A stretch of 64,000 nt of DNA from Pseudomonas fragi. Its GTDB lineage: Bacteria > Pseudomonadota > Gammaproteobacteria > Pseudomonadales > Pseudomonadaceae. The notes under the pieces are model-generated. The model saw only the letters and a list, made by a program, of their open reading frames with translations. It was not told the origin of the DNA and made no database searches. The translations under genes and the position numbers were made by a program. How positions within the stretch are numbered: position 1 is the first letter of the stretch; each line of letters opens with the position of its first letter. Of this stretch, positions 23,096 through 32,511 are shown piece by piece. Where the stretch lies: NCBI RefSeq assembly GCF_025426255.1, contig NZ_CP104861.1:1-64000 (forward strand). Direction: 5' to 3'.

Positions 23096-23602
23096 TCAAG
23101 CGTTCTGGCGGTGCAGTTTTTCCAGCTTCTTCTTGATCCGGTCGCGCTTGAGCGTAGACAGGTAATCGACAAACAGCTTGCCGTTGAGGTGGTCGCATTC
23201 ATGCTGAATGCACACGGCCAGCAGGTCTTCGGCAATCATCTCGAACGGCTTGCCATCACGGTCCAGCGCTTTGATCTTGACGCGCTGCGGGCGATCAACG
23301 TTTTCGTAGTAACCCGGCACCGAGAGGCAGCCTTCCTGATACTGGCCCATCTCGTCGCAGAGGATTTCGAACTCGGGGTTGATGAATACCATTGGTTCGC
23401 TGCGGTCTTCGCTCAGGTCCATGACCACGATGCGTTTGTGCACGTTGACCTGAGTGGCGGCCAGACCGATGCCCGGCGCCTCGTACATGGTTTCAAACAT
23501 GTCATCGATCAACTGACGGACTTCGTCGTCCACAACCGCCACGGGTTTGGCGATGGTACGCAGACGCGAGTCTGGGAATTCGAGGATGTTCAAAATAGCC
23601 AT
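23096..23602 (-). CDS. def: peptide deformylase
   Basis: Metalloenzyme removing the N-formyl group from nascent proteins. The 168-residue product has the three family motifs: GIGLAATQ at 44-51, EGCLS with metal ligand Cys92, and HECDH with ligands His134 and His138. ATG 23602 ([14 protein letters not shown]) is the conserved start; an upstream in-frame ATG would add 11 atypical residues. It is the first gene of def-fmt-rsmB-trkA. Confidence 0.96.
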   Translation of the reverse strand: MAILNILEFPDSRLRTIAKPVAVVDDEVRQLIDDMFETMYEAPGIGLAATQVNVHKRIVVMDLSEDRSEPMVFINPEFEILCDEMGQYQEGCLSVPGYYENVDRPQRVKIKALDRDGKPFEMIAEDLLAVCIQHECDHLNGKLFVDYLSTLKRDRIKKKLEKLHRQNA

Positions 23603-23983
23603 AAGTTTGATTGGTGCACTGTGTGAAAGATTCAAAAACGGTTGTCAGGTGGGTCCTGTGGACTCGAGCAACCTGTGCAAAACGTCTCCTTCAGAGAGAA
23701 CCCGCTCGGGCTCTGGCGTTTCACGCGAGTGAACATAATAAAGGGATTCACCCGCGGATGAAACGACTAGCTGCCGCGCTGCACGGCCGCATGTCTCAAT
23801 TTGAAACCAACGTGCGCAGCCTCTCGCTAACGTTCAACTAATGTTGGGTTTCTACGGGCATTTTCAAGCATCACTCGGGTGCTCAAACCGGCCCTTGTCC
23901 GCGTTTGCTAAACAACTTGTCAACAGACTTATCCACAGCTTGTTCCTCATATCCAGATGGAATAACCGATCAAGGATGATCCC
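23603..23983. other. 381-bp gap between def and dprA, no LysM gene
   Basis: No convincing coding frame is visible. In P. aeruginosa a LysM-domain gene (PA0020, tsaP) lies between def and dprA. Here that gene is absent, and the space carries the divergent promoters of def and dprA plus a perfect DnaA box TTATCCACA at 23929-23937. The absence is seen; loss by deletion is inferred. Confidence 0.6.
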
Positions 23984-25081
23984 ATGCCGCTGTCAGAAAT
24001 ATCCCCGTCAGAGCTTGAAGCCCGCTTGCGCTTGCACCGCCTGCCCGAGCTTGGGCCGCGGCGTTATTACAGCCTGTTCAGTGCCTTCGGTTCGGCCAGT
24101 TCGGCGCTCAGTGCACCTGCCAGCGCCTGGGGTGCACTGGGGCTGCCCGCCGCGTGTGCCCAGGCGCGGCGCAGCCCTGAAGTTCGCGATGGTGCAAGCG
24201 CTGCATTGCGCTGGCTTGAGGGCTCCGGGCAGCATGTGCTGCTGCATGACCAGGCCGATTACCCGGCACTTTTGAGTGAACTGAACGATGCTCCACCGCT
24301 GTTATTTGTAGCGGGCGAGCCTGGGATTCTGGAAAAACCGCAGTTGGCGATGGTCGGTAGCCGACGTGCTTCACGGCCGGGGCTGGATACAGCCGCAGCC
24401 TTTTCCCGCAGCCTGGCCGGGGCCGGTTTTGTAATTACCAGCGGGTTGGCGTTGGGGATTGATGGTGCCGCGCACCAGGCTGCCCTGGACGTTGGAGGGC
24501 AGACGGTAGGCGTGTTGGGCACGGGTCTGCAAAAACTTTATCCACAGCGCCATCGGGCCCTGGCGGATGCGATGATTGCCAACGGTTGCGCGGTGGTTTC
24601 AGAGTTCCCCTTGGACGCCGGGCCGCTACCGGCGAACTTCCCGAGGCGTAATCGAATCATCAGCGGTTTGGCCCTCGGCGTGCTGGTGGTCGAGGCCAGT
24701 GTGGCCAGTGGCTCGCTGATCACCGCTCGCTTGGCCGCCGAGCAGGGGCGCGAGGTCTATGCCATTCCCGGTTCGATCCACCACCCTGGGGCACGTGGCT
24801 GTCATCAGTTGATCCGTGATGGCGCGACTCTGGTTGAAACCGTGGAGCACATTCTGGAAGGCCTGCGAGGCTGGCGCTCAATGCCGTTATCCACCCCTCC
24901 TTTGTTTACACCAAGCTGTCATCCATTAGTGCAATTGTTGCAGGCAGCACCTCACACCAGTGAAGCCTTGGTCAACGCCAGTGGTTGGGACCTGCCCCGA
25001 TTGCTGGCAGCGTTGACCGAACTTGAACTGGCGGGGCATGTCGTGTTGGAGGGCGGGCGTTGGTTTGCCCGCGCCAGCTAA
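23984..25081 (+). CDS. dprA: DNA-processing protein DprA/Smf
   Basis: Binds incoming single-stranded DNA and loads RecA during natural transformation; widespread also in bacteria not known to be competent. The 365-residue protein has an N-terminal SAM-like region (about 1-75), a Rossmann domain with VGSRRAS near 125 and [11 protein letters not shown], and a C-terminal winged-helix segment (about 300-365). ATG 23984 has AAGGA 8 nt upstream. It is followed by tsaC 35 bp later. A TTATCCACA box occurs in the gene near 24540. Confidence 0.94.
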   Translation: MPLSEISPSELEARLRLHRLPELGPRRYYSLFSAFGSASSALSAPASAWGALGLPAACAQARRSPEVRDGASAALRWLEGSGQHVLLHDQADYPALLSELNDAPPLLFVAGEPGILEKPQLAMVGSRRASRPGLDTAAAFSRSLAGAGFVITSGLALGIDGAAHQAALDVGGQTVGVLGTGLQKLYPQRHRALADAMIANGCAVVSEFPLDAGPLPANFPRRNRIISGLALGVLVVEASVASGSLITARLAAEQGREVYAIPGSIHHPGARGCHQLIRDGATLVETVEHILEGLRGWRSMPLSTPPLFTPSCHPLVQLLQAAPHTSEALVNASGWDLPRLLAALTELELAGHVVLEGGRWFARAS

Positions 25082-25116
25082 GTACACTGCGCGCAGTACA
25101 TATCTGGAGACATTCA

Positions 25117-25674
25117 ATGATCAGCACCTGGCGCGTCCAACAAGCTGCAAGAGCCATTCGCGCGGGCGCGGTGATTGCCTATCCGACTGAAGCGGTCTGG
25201 GGTTTGGGCTGCGACCCGTGGGATGAAGACGCGGTCGAGCGGTTGCTGGCGATCAAATCGCGGCCTGTGGATAAAGGCCTGATTCTGGTGGCAGACAACA
25301 TTCACCAATTCGACTTTTTGTTTGAAGACTTCCCGCAGGCATGGATCGACCGTATGGCCAGCACCTGGCCTGGGCCGAACACCTGGTTGGTGCCGCATCA
25401 GGGCTTGCTGCCCGACTGGATCACCGGGGTACATGACACCGTGGCGCTGCGTGTGAGCGATCATCCACTGGTGCGAGAGCTGTGCGCGTTGGTGGGGCCG
25501 ATCGTATCGACTTCGGCTAACCCGGCGGGCTTGCCGGCGGCGCGCACACGCTTGAAAGTCGAGCAGTATTTCCGTGGGCAAATTGATCATGTGCTGGGCG
25601 GGAATCTGGGCGGGCGTAAAAACCCGAGCCTGATCCGCGATCTGGCGACGGGCAAGGTTGTGCGCCCGGCTTGA
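25117..25674 (+). CDS. tsaC: threonylcarbamoyl-AMP synthase (TsaC/YrdC)
   Basis: Makes threonylcarbamoyl-AMP from Thr, bicarbonate and ATP for the t6A modification of ANN-decoding tRNAs. The 185-residue length is that of the short TsaC type. [13 protein letters not shown] and SANPAG motifs of the YrdC fold are present, with [15 protein letters not shown] 25117 is supported by CTGGAG upstream. The gene follows dprA as in other pseudomonads. Confidence 0.94.
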   Translation: MISTWRVQQAARAIRAGAVIAYPTEAVWGLGCDPWDEDAVERLLAIKSRPVDKGLILVADNIHQFDFLFEDFPQAWIDRMASTWPGPNTWLVPHQGLLPDWITGVHDTVALRVSDHPLVRELCALVGPIVSTSANPAGLPAARTRLKVEQYFRGQIDHVLGGNLGGRKNPSLIRDLATGKVVRPA

Positions 25675-25683
25675 GCAAAACCT

Positions 25684-25783
25684 GTAGCCGCTGTCGTAGG
25701 CTGCGATAAGGCCCATAGGGCCTTCAAGATTGTAAAAATCTACGACCCCTTCGGGCTCGATCGCAGCCTGCGGCAGCGGCTAC
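25684..25783. repeat. GTAGCCGCTG-type inverted repeat
   Basis: Arms at 25684-25706 and 25761-25783 are near-perfect inverted copies, with a GGCCCATAGGGCC inner dyad. It fills the gap between the convergent tsaC and qor genes and may act as a shared terminator-like structure. Confidence 0.8.
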
Positions 25784-25793
25784 AAGGTTTCGA

Positions 25794-26771
25794 TCAAGGC
25801 AACAAAATGGTCGAGCCCGTGGTGCGTCGCGCCGACAGCTCAGTGTGAGCCTTGGCCGCGTCACTCAGGGCAAAACGCTGGCTGATATCAACCTTGATAG
25901 CGCCACTGCGGATCATCGCAAACAGCTCATCAGCCATCGCCTGCAGGTTTTCGGCGTTATTGGCGTAGCTGGCCAACGTCGGCCGGGTCACGTACAGCGA
26001 ACCCTTCTGCGACAAGATCCCCAGGTTCACACCGGTCACCGCCCCTGACGCATTGCCAAAGCTGACCATCAAGCCGCGGGGTGCCACGCAATCCAGCGAG
26101 GTCAGCCAAGTGTCTTTGCCGACACCGTCGTAGACCACCGGGCACTTCTTGCCGTCGGTCAATTCCAGCACCCGCTTGGCGACATCTTCGTGGCTGTAGT
26201 TGATGGTTTCCCACGCGCCCAGCGCTTTGGCGAGAGCAGCTTTTTCGTCCGAGCTGACCGTACCGATCAGCTTCACACCCAGCGCTTTTGCCCATTGGCA
26301 GGCAATCGAACCGACGCCACCTGCTGCCGCGTGAAACAGGATGGTTTCGCCGGCTTTGAGTTCATACGTCTGACGCAGCAAGTACTGGGTGGTAAGCCCC
26401 TTGAGCATCACGGCAGCGGCATGCTCGAACGAAATGTCGTCGGGCAGCTTCACCACATTGGCGGCAGGCAACACATGCAGCTCGCTGTACGCACCCAGCG
26501 GGCCGGTGCCGTAAGCCACGCGGTCGCCGACGTTCAGATTGCGCACTTCACTGCCCACCGCATCGACAATACCTGCCCCTTCGTTGCCCAGCCCGGATGG
26601 CAGCTCAGGCAGCGGGTACAAGCCGCCACGGTAATAGGTATCGATGAAGTTCAGGCCGATAGCCTGGTTGCGTACCCGCACTTGCTGAGGGCCCGGTTCG
26701 GCGGGTTGGAAGTCAACATACTCAAGCACTTCCGGGCCGCCGTGGGCCCGAAACTGGATACGCTTAGCCAT
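25794..26771 (-). CDS. qor: NADPH:quinone oxidoreductase (zinc-free MDR family)
   Basis: Cytosolic zeta-crystallin-like quinone reductase using NADPH. The 325-residue protein begins MAKRIQFRAHGGPEVLEYVD and has the nucleotide-binding AAAGGVGSIACQWAKALG motif near 150; the zinc ligands of alcohol dehydrogenases are absent. ATG 26771 is chosen over an upstream in-frame ATG at 26810 because the family starts with MAKRIQF. Divergent from hemF across 162 bp. Confidence 0.93.
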   Translation of the reverse strand: MAKRIQFRAHGGPEVLEYVDFQPAEPGPQQVRVRNQAIGLNFIDTYYRGGLYPLPELPSGLGNEGAGIVDAVGSEVRNLNVGDRVAYGTGPLGAYSELHVLPAANVVKLPDDISFEHAAAVMLKGLTTQYLLRQTYELKAGETILFHAAAGGVGSIACQWAKALGVKLIGTVSSDEKAALAKALGAWETINYSHEDVAKRVLELTDGKKCPVVYDGVGKDTWLTSLDCVAPRGLMVSFGNASGAVTGVNLGILSQKGSLYVTRPTLASYANNAENLQAMADELFAMIRSGAIKVDISQRFALSDAAKAHTELSARRTTGSTILLP

Positions 26772-26924
26772 CTGCACTTTCCTTGCTGATTTGACGAAGC
26801 CACTATCCAACGCTTAAGCGTGATCTTCGTCAACAGCGATGAAGCAGGGTGCAGTGTTATGCTAGCGGCCCTTTGCCGCCGGCCCCGCTCAGAACGAAGT
26901 GCCGCGTCGCTTTGCCCGATTTAA

Positions 26925-27848
<924 letters not shown>

Positions 27849-27870
27849 TATTGCCCGAGGAGTTTGCCTG

Positions 27871-28692
27871 ATGGACCGTTACGTCGTTTTTGGTAACCCG
27901 ATTGCCCACAGCAAATCCCCGGTACTGCATCGCCTGTTTGCCGAGCAAACAGGCCAGGTCATGCAGTACGACACGTTGCTTGCGCCGCTGGATGATTTTG
28001 CAGGCTGTGCGAGGGCGTTCTTTCTAGAGGGCTGCGGTGCCAACGTCACGGTGCCGTTCAAGGAAGAGGCATACCGTTTGGCGGCCCAGTTGACTCCCCG
28101 GGCGCAACGCGCAGGCGCGGTCAACACGCTAAGCAAACAGGCCGATGGCAGCCTGCTCGGGGATAACACTGACGGCGCCGGTTTGGTGCGCGATCTCACG
28201 GTCAATGCCGGCTTCAGCCTTCAGGGCAAACGCATTCTGATCCTGGGCGCGGGCGGAGCGGTACGCGGCGCATTGGAGCCGATCCTGGCCGAAGGCCCGG
28301 CTTCAGTGACCATCGCCAATCGCACGGTGGAAAAAGCCGAAGTGCTGGCCGAACTGTTCAGCGACCTGGGGCCTGTGGCCGCCAGTGGTTTTGACTGGCT
28401 GCGTGAGCCGGTCGACGTGATCATCAATGCCACCTCCGCCAGCCTCTCGGGTGAAGTCCCACCGATTGCCAGCAGCCTGATCGAGCCGGGCAAAACCCTG
28501 TGCTACGACATGATGTACGGCAAGGAGCCAACACCGTTTTGCCTCTGGGCCAGCGCGCATGGCGCGGGCCAGGTGATGGATGGTTTGGGGATGCTGGCCG
28601 AACAGGCAGGCGAAGCGTTCTACCTATGGCGCGGCGTGCGCCCGGACACGGCCCCGGCGTTGGCTGAGTTGCGCCGGTTGCTGGCGCTGTAA
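27871..28692 (+). CDS. aroE: shikimate dehydrogenase
   Basis: NADPH-dependent reduction of 3-dehydroshikimate in aromatic amino-acid synthesis. The 273-residue protein has the substrate motif NPIAHSKSP at the N terminus, catalytic Lys in NVTVPFKE and the NADP fold [12 protein letters not shown] near 125, plus NRT near 150. It follows hemF with an AGGAG ribosome binding site. A long GC-rich hairpin follows the stop. Confidence 0.96.
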   Translation: MDRYVVFGNPIAHSKSPVLHRLFAEQTGQVMQYDTLLAPLDDFAGCARAFFLEGCGANVTVPFKEEAYRLAAQLTPRAQRAGAVNTLSKQADGSLLGDNTDGAGLVRDLTVNAGFSLQGKRILILGAGGAVRGALEPILAEGPASVTIANRTVEKAEVLAELFSDLGPVAASGFDWLREPVDVIINATSASLSGEVPPIASSLIEPGKTLCYDMMYGKEPTPFCLWASAHGAGQVMDGLGMLAEQAGEAFYLWRGVRPDTAPALAELRRLLAL

Positions 28693-28698
28693 AGCCAA

Positions 28699-28743
28699 CC
28701 CTCACCCCAGCTCTCTCCCTTCGGGAGAGGGTTGGGGTGAGGG
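28699..28743. repeat. long GC-rich hairpin between aroE and dioxygenase-like gene
   Basis: CCCTCACCCCA...CTCTCCC, a TTCG loop, then GGGAGAGGGTTGGGGTGAGGG form an almost perfect stem of about 20 bp, 7 bp after the aroE stop. No clear T run follows, so it may be a mobile-type extragenic repeat or a transcript-stability hairpin rather than a simple terminator. Confidence 0.7.
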
Positions 28744-28761
28744 GCTTTAAGCGAGGTACTT

Positions 28762-29088
28762 ATGCAACGAATCAACGGCTATCACGCCCATCTCTATTTT
28801 GATGCGACCACCATCGACCAGGCCCGCGCCTTGGCCGAAGAAGGCACGCGTCTGTTCAACCTGCAAATGGGCCGTGTCCACGAGCGCCCGGTCGGCCCGC
28901 ACCCGGACTGGAGCTGCCAACTGGCCTTCGGTCCCGAATTGATCGGCGCGGTCCTGCCGTGGCTGGCGCTCAATCGGCGCGGGTTGGTGGTGTTTTTGCA
29001 CCCCGATACCGGCAACGACCTGCTGGATCACACCGAGCATGCGATCTGGATGGGCGCTATTCGGCCGTTGGACTTGTCTGTTTTTTGA
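28762..29088 (+). CDS. DOPA 4,5-dioxygenase-family protein
   Basis: A 108-residue cytosolic protein of the DOPA-4,5-dioxygenase family, named for a fungal betalain enzyme. It has the expected histidines in YHAHLYFD near the start, HERPVGPHP and LDHTEHAIWMG. In bacteria the substrate is generally unknown, so no gene name is given. The length is normal. It starts 69 bp after aroE with GAGG upstream and may be its last co-transcribed neighbour. Confidence 0.8.
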   Translation: MQRINGYHAHLYFDATTIDQARALAEEGTRLFNLQMGRVHERPVGPHPDWSCQLAFGPELIGAVLPWLALNRRGLVVFLHPDTGNDLLDHTEHAIWMGAIRPLDLSVF

Positions 29089-29398
29089 TCAATCGAGAAC
29101 GGGATTGAATTTTTTTCGGCCCCCGAAAAGTCTGTTGTTTTCAACTGCAAGCAATCCCCTGATAGCCCCACGCTATAACGGCTGAACGTTGATCATGGCC
29201 ATGTGTCATACCTTGCCATGAGCTAACGTATCAGACGTGCAGCCGTGGGCAGCGATTAGTGCTGAAAGGCCATCCATGTTTAACTTGAATGCTCGTTCAA
29301 GTTAAACCGGTGGTCCGCTGCCCGCTCACAACAGGAGGCTAACCCTTGCCGAATCCGCTCTTTTTGATCCCGTTTTACCTTTATAAGGTGCACATCCA
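29089..29398. other. 310-bp leader/promoter region of betT
   Basis: Holds the TetR-type inverted repeat at 29278-29307 and a short reading frame at 29346-29402, each listed separately. No larger coding frame is credible. A stretch near 29109-29117 is T-rich but no strong terminator for the preceding gene is seen. Confidence 0.6.
29278..29307. promoter_or_regulatory. TetR/BetI-type operator upstream of betT
   Basis: GTTTAACTTGAA and TTCAAGTTAAAC form a perfect 12-bp inverted repeat around a 6-bp spacer. The inner TTGAA-N6-TTCAA resembles known BetI operators of choline genes, which are TetR-type sites. No betI gene lies in the window, so the repressor would act from elsewhere. Dyad seen; BetI identity inferred. 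Confidence 0.6.
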
Positions 29399-29402
29399 AT
29401 GA
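29346..29402 (+). CDS. possible 18-residue leader peptide upstream of betT
   Basis: A TTG-initiated frame reads MPNPLFLIPFYLYKVHIQ. AGGAGG at 29333-29338 lies 7 nt before the TTG, a stronger ribosome binding site than the AAGG in front of betT. Its TGA (29400-29402) overlaps the betT ATG (29399-29401) as ATGA, the usual sign of translational coupling. It could couple betT translation to leader translation, or the TTG could be chance. Hypothetical; no homology judged. Confidence 0.42.
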   Translation: MPNPLFLIPFYLYKVHIQ

Positions 29403-31396
29403 GTGTACCGATCACGTCCGAGACGTCCCAGATCCGTATGAACCCGCCGGTTTTCTACTTTGCCGCCGCGTTTATCCTGATCTTTGGCCTGGTAGTAATT
29501 GCCATGCCACAAGCCGCCGGTGAATGGTTGCTGGCTGCACAAAACTGGGCGGCCAACACGGTCGGCTGGTACTACATGTTAGCGATGACCCTGTATCTGA
29601 TCTTTGTGATCGTCACCGCCTTGTCCGGTTACGGCAAGATCAAGCTCGGTGCCGACCACGACGAACCCGAGTTCAGTTACCTGTCCTGGGCGGGCATGCT
29701 GTTCGCCGCCGGGATCAGCATCACGCTATTTTTCTTCTGTGTGTCCGAACCCCTGACCCATATGCTCGCCCCGCCTCAAGGCCCGGCCGGTACGTCAGAG
29801 GCTGCACGCCAGGGCATGCAGTTGCTGTTCCTGCACTGGGGCCTGCATGGCTGGGGCGTGTTCGCCTTTGTCGGCATGGCGCTGGCCTACTTCGCCTATC
29901 GTCACAACCTGCCGCTGGCGCTGCGTTCGGCGCTGTACCCGCTGATCGGTAAACGCATCAACGGGCCAATCGGCTATGCGGTGGATGGCTTCGGTATCAT
30001 CGCCACCGTGTTTGGTCTGGGCGCCGACATGGGGTTTGGGGTGTTGCACCTCAACTCCGGCCTCGATTATCTGTTCGGTTTGCCGCACACCCAATGGGTG
30101 CAGGTGGGTCTGATCACGCTGATGATGGGCGCGGCGATTCTGGTGGCCATTGCCGGCGTCGATAAAGGCGTGCGTGTGATGTCCGACATCAACATGCTGC
30201 TGGCCTGTGCGCTGCTGCTGTTTGTGTTGTTCGCAGGGCCTACCCAACATTTGCTGAACACGCTGGTGCAGAACATCGGTGACTATTTGGGCGCGTTGCC
30301 GACCAAGAGTTTCGACGTGTATGCCTACGACAAGCCAAGCGATTGGCTGGGCGGCTGGACCGTGTTCTATTGGGCCTGGTGGATCGCATGGTCGCCGTTT
30401 GTGGGCCTGTTTATTGCGCGTATTTCCCGTGGCCGTACCATCCGCGAATTCGTGTTTGGCGTGCTGCTGATTCCGCTGGGCTTCACCCTCGCGTGGATGT
30501 CGATTTTTGGCAACAGCGCCATCGATCAAGTGCTCAACCACGGCATGGTTGCCCTCGGTCAGTCGGCCATCGACGACCCGTCGCGCACGTTGTACCTGCT
30601 GCTTGAGACCTACCCGTGGAGCCGAACCGTGATTGCGGTGACGGTGTTTATCAGCTTCGTGTTCTTCGTGACCTCGGCCGACTCCGGCACCGTGGTGTTG
30701 TCCACTCTTTCGGCGCGTGGCAATAACGCCGACGAAGACGGCCCCAAGTGGCTGCGGGTGTTCTGGGGCGCGATGACCGCGCTGGTCACCAGTGCGTTGT
30801 TGTTCTCGGGCAGTATTGATGCGCTCAAGTCAGCGGTGGTGCTGACCTCGCTGCCGTTCTCGCTGATTTTGCTGCTGATGATGTGGGGCCTGCACAAGGC
30901 GTTCTACCTGGAGTCGCAGAAGCAAATCGCGCAGATGCACTCTCTGGCGCCGGTTTCGCACTCGCGTCGTGGCGGCTGGCGTCAGCGCTTGAGCCAGGCC
31001 GTGCACTTCCCGTCGCGTGACGAGGTGTACCGTTTTATGGACACCACCGTGCGCCCGGCGATTGAAGAAGTGAGCGCGGTGTTCCTGGAGAAAGGCCTTA
31101 ACGTCGTCACCCAGCCGGACCCGGCCAACGACAACGTGAGCCTGGAAATCGGTCACGGCGAAGAGCACCCGTTTATCTATCAGGTGCAGATGCGTGGCTA
31201 TTTCACGCCGTCCTTTGCCCGTGGTGGTTTTGGCAAAAAAGAGCAACTGCGTAACCGCCGTTACTACCGTGCTGAAGTGCATTTGGCTGAAGGCAGCCAG
31301 GACTACGACCTGACTGGCTACACCAAAGAGCAAATCATCAACGACATCCTCGACCAGTACGAACGCCATATGCAGTTTTTGCATTTGGTGCGGTGA
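29399..31396 (+). CDS. betT: BCCT-family choline transporter BetT
   Basis: Inner-membrane, ion-coupled choline uptake for osmoprotection or catabolism. The 665-residue protein has about 12 membrane segments and the BCCT signature WTVFYWAWWIAWSPFVGLFI near 320. The C-terminal cytoplasmic extension of over 150 residues (after about 500) is the length seen in E. coli BetT and linked there to osmotic regulation. The preceding dyad suggests TetR-type repression. Choline specificity comes from overall resemblance; a related betaine or carnitine carrier cannot be excluded. Confidence 0.88.
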   Translation: MSVPITSETSQIRMNPPVFYFAAAFILIFGLVVIAMPQAAGEWLLAAQNWAANTVGWYYMLAMTLYLIFVIVTALSGYGKIKLGADHDEPEFSYLSWAGMLFAAGISITLFFFCVSEPLTHMLAPPQGPAGTSEAARQGMQLLFLHWGLHGWGVFAFVGMALAYFAYRHNLPLALRSALYPLIGKRINGPIGYAVDGFGIIATVFGLGADMGFGVLHLNSGLDYLFGLPHTQWVQVGLITLMMGAAILVAIAGVDKGVRVMSDINMLLACALLLFVLFAGPTQHLLNTLVQNIGDYLGALPTKSFDVYAYDKPSDWLGGWTVFYWAWWIAWSPFVGLFIARISRGRTIREFVFGVLLIPLGFTLAWMSIFGNSAIDQVLNHGMVALGQSAIDDPSRTLYLLLETYPWSRTVIAVTVFISFVFFVTSADSGTVVLSTLSARGNNADEDGPKWLRVFWGAMTALVTSALLFSGSIDALKSAVVLTSLPFSLILLLMMWGLHKAFYLESQKQIAQMHSLAPVSHSRRGGWRQRLSQAVHFPSRDEVYRFMDTTVRPAIEEVSAVFLEKGLNVVTQPDPANDNVSLEIGHGEEHPFIYQVQMRGYFTPSFARGGFGKKEQLRNRRYYRAEVHLAEGSQDYDLTGYTKEQIINDILDQYERHMQFLHLVR

Positions 31397-31447
31397 TTGG
31401 GTTGGCCCGCCCGCAATGGGCGGGCCACGGTTGTTGTTGAAACTTCT

Positions 31448-31593
31448 GTAGCCGCTGACGAGCGGAGCGAGGCTGCGATCGAGTGCGAAGCGCTCGCGAA
31501 ACCTGAGCTATCGATTGATCTGACACAACGCGACGTTTCTTTTTACGAGCGCTACGCACTCGATCGCAGCCTTCGTTCCTCGGCAGCGGCTAC
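31448..31593. repeat. GTAGCCGCTG-type long inverted repeat
   Basis: Outer arms GTAGCCGCTG...GAGGCTGCGATCGAGTGCG and the complement CTCGATCGCAGCC...CAGCGGCTAC flank a 60-bp centre with further dyads. It lies after betT and directly abuts the 3' end of vapC. Confidence 0.8.
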
Positions 31594-32012
31594 AGAAATA
31601 GCCACGGGTTGATGAGGTGCACCTTCCCGTGGGCAACATCTTTCAGATTGCGTGTGGCGAGGCTGGCGTTGTGTAACAGGCAAATCGCAGCTATTTGCGC
31701 ATCCGCCAAACTGACAGGCTTGCCCTTGGCTTCACTGCTTGCAACCCATTGCGCATAGCGTGAGGCAGCATGTGCATCGAACGGTAAAACCCGGTCAGCA
31801 AAATCTTCGGTGAACATCGCCAGGGCCATGTCATGCAAATGCTCTTTGCGTTTGCTAGTGGGCAATCGGGCGATGCCGTGAAGGATCTCGGCCATCGTAA
31901 TGGCACTGATAAATAAACCCTCGGCACTTTGTGCATCCATCCATGCCATCACGGCAGCGTTTGGCTGCGCACGCATCAGTTCAGAAAGCACGTTGGTGTC
32001 GAGAATTATCAT
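31590..32012 (-). CDS. PIN-domain ribonuclease toxin (VapC/FitB type)
   Basis: Toxin of a type II toxin-antitoxin pair; PIN enzymes cleave RNA, often tRNA, using Mg2+ held by acidic residues. The 140-residue protein shows Asp5 (MIILDTNVLSELMR), Glu42 (AITMAEILHGI), an Asp in the VSLADAQIAA helix and ATRNLKDV at the end. These match the FitB/VapC branch. The ATG overlaps the antitoxin gene by 4 bp, with the antitoxin first, as usual. Confidence 0.9.
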   Translation of the reverse strand: MIILDTNVLSELMRAQPNAAVMAWMDAQSAEGLFISAITMAEILHGIARLPTSKRKEHLHDMALAMFTEDFADRVLPFDAHAASRYAQWVASSEAKGKPVSLADAQIAAICLLHNASLATRNLKDVAHGKVHLINPWLFL

Positions 32013-32254
32013 TCGTCGAAGTCCACCGTGCGGGCGCGCTCCTCTCTGCTGGGCAAGTCCAGCTCAACACCACCAGCATCCGCAAAACGTGCATGAATGC
32101 GGCTTGCCAGGCCCTGATTTTGCGTGGGGGCCTTGAGTGCACGGCGCAATATCAACCGCACCTCTTCTTCCATCGAATGACCGTTGAGGGCAGCCTCAAT
32201 GCGCAAACGTTCTTTAACCTGATCGTCCAGGTTTCGAATGGTAATACTGGCCAT
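32009..32254 (-). CDS. ribbon-helix-helix antitoxin (FitA type)
   Basis: An 81-residue antitoxin beginning MASITIRNLDDQVKERLRIEAALNGHSMEEEVRLILRRAL in character, an Arc-type ribbon-helix-helix DNA-binding domain as in FitA, with a C-terminal acidic tail that would block the toxin. ATG 32254 has GAGG upstream. It would autorepress the pair together with the toxin. It overlaps the toxin gene by 4 bp. Confidence 0.88.
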   Translation of the reverse strand: MASITIRNLDDQVKERLRIEAALNGHSMEEEVRLILRRALKAPTQNQGLASRIHARFADAGGVELDLPSREERARTVDFDE

Positions 32255-32340
32255 GTGCACCTCGTGCAATCAATGAAATCATTGGGATCATAAGAGGGTT
32301 TGAAAGCAGTCGTCAGTGAGCGCCGATCAACGGTGCCTCC

Positions 32341-32398
32341 GTGGGAGCGAGCCTGCTCGCGATGCTCTTGGGGCCTTCGCGAGCAGGCTCGCTCCCAC
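32341..32398. repeat. compact REP pair (GTGGGAGCGAGC type)
   Basis: Perfectly inverted 22-base arms (32341-32362 and 32377-32398) with only 14 bp between them. The arms differ from the other three pairs by GCGAGCC in place of GCGGGCT, compensated on both arms. It lies upstream of the antitoxin promoter region. Confidence 0.9.
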
Positions 32399-32475
32399 AG
32401 TATGTGAACAGTTTTACGCGTCTACAGACCTTTCGCGCACTTGTGTGGGATCGGGCTTTAGCGCTTTTGACCCCA

Positions 32476-32505
32476 TTGTCGTGCTCCAAGCGGGCTGCCT
32501 ATAGT
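32476..32505 (+). promoter_or_regulatory. predicted sigma-70 promoter of the structured leader
   Basis: TTGTCG (32476-32481), an 18-bp spacer, and TATAGT (32500-32505) fit a sigma-70 promoter. It would start transcription near 32512, just before the folded region at 32522-32686 and some 230 nt before the gene at 32745. Confidence 0.5.
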
Positions 32506-32511
32506 CCGCCC

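Noticed and set aside
29109..29140. T-rich stretch after the dioxygenase-like gene as a terminator
   Set aside because: No stable stem precedes the T run; the adjoining CCCCCG/CGGCCC pairing is short.
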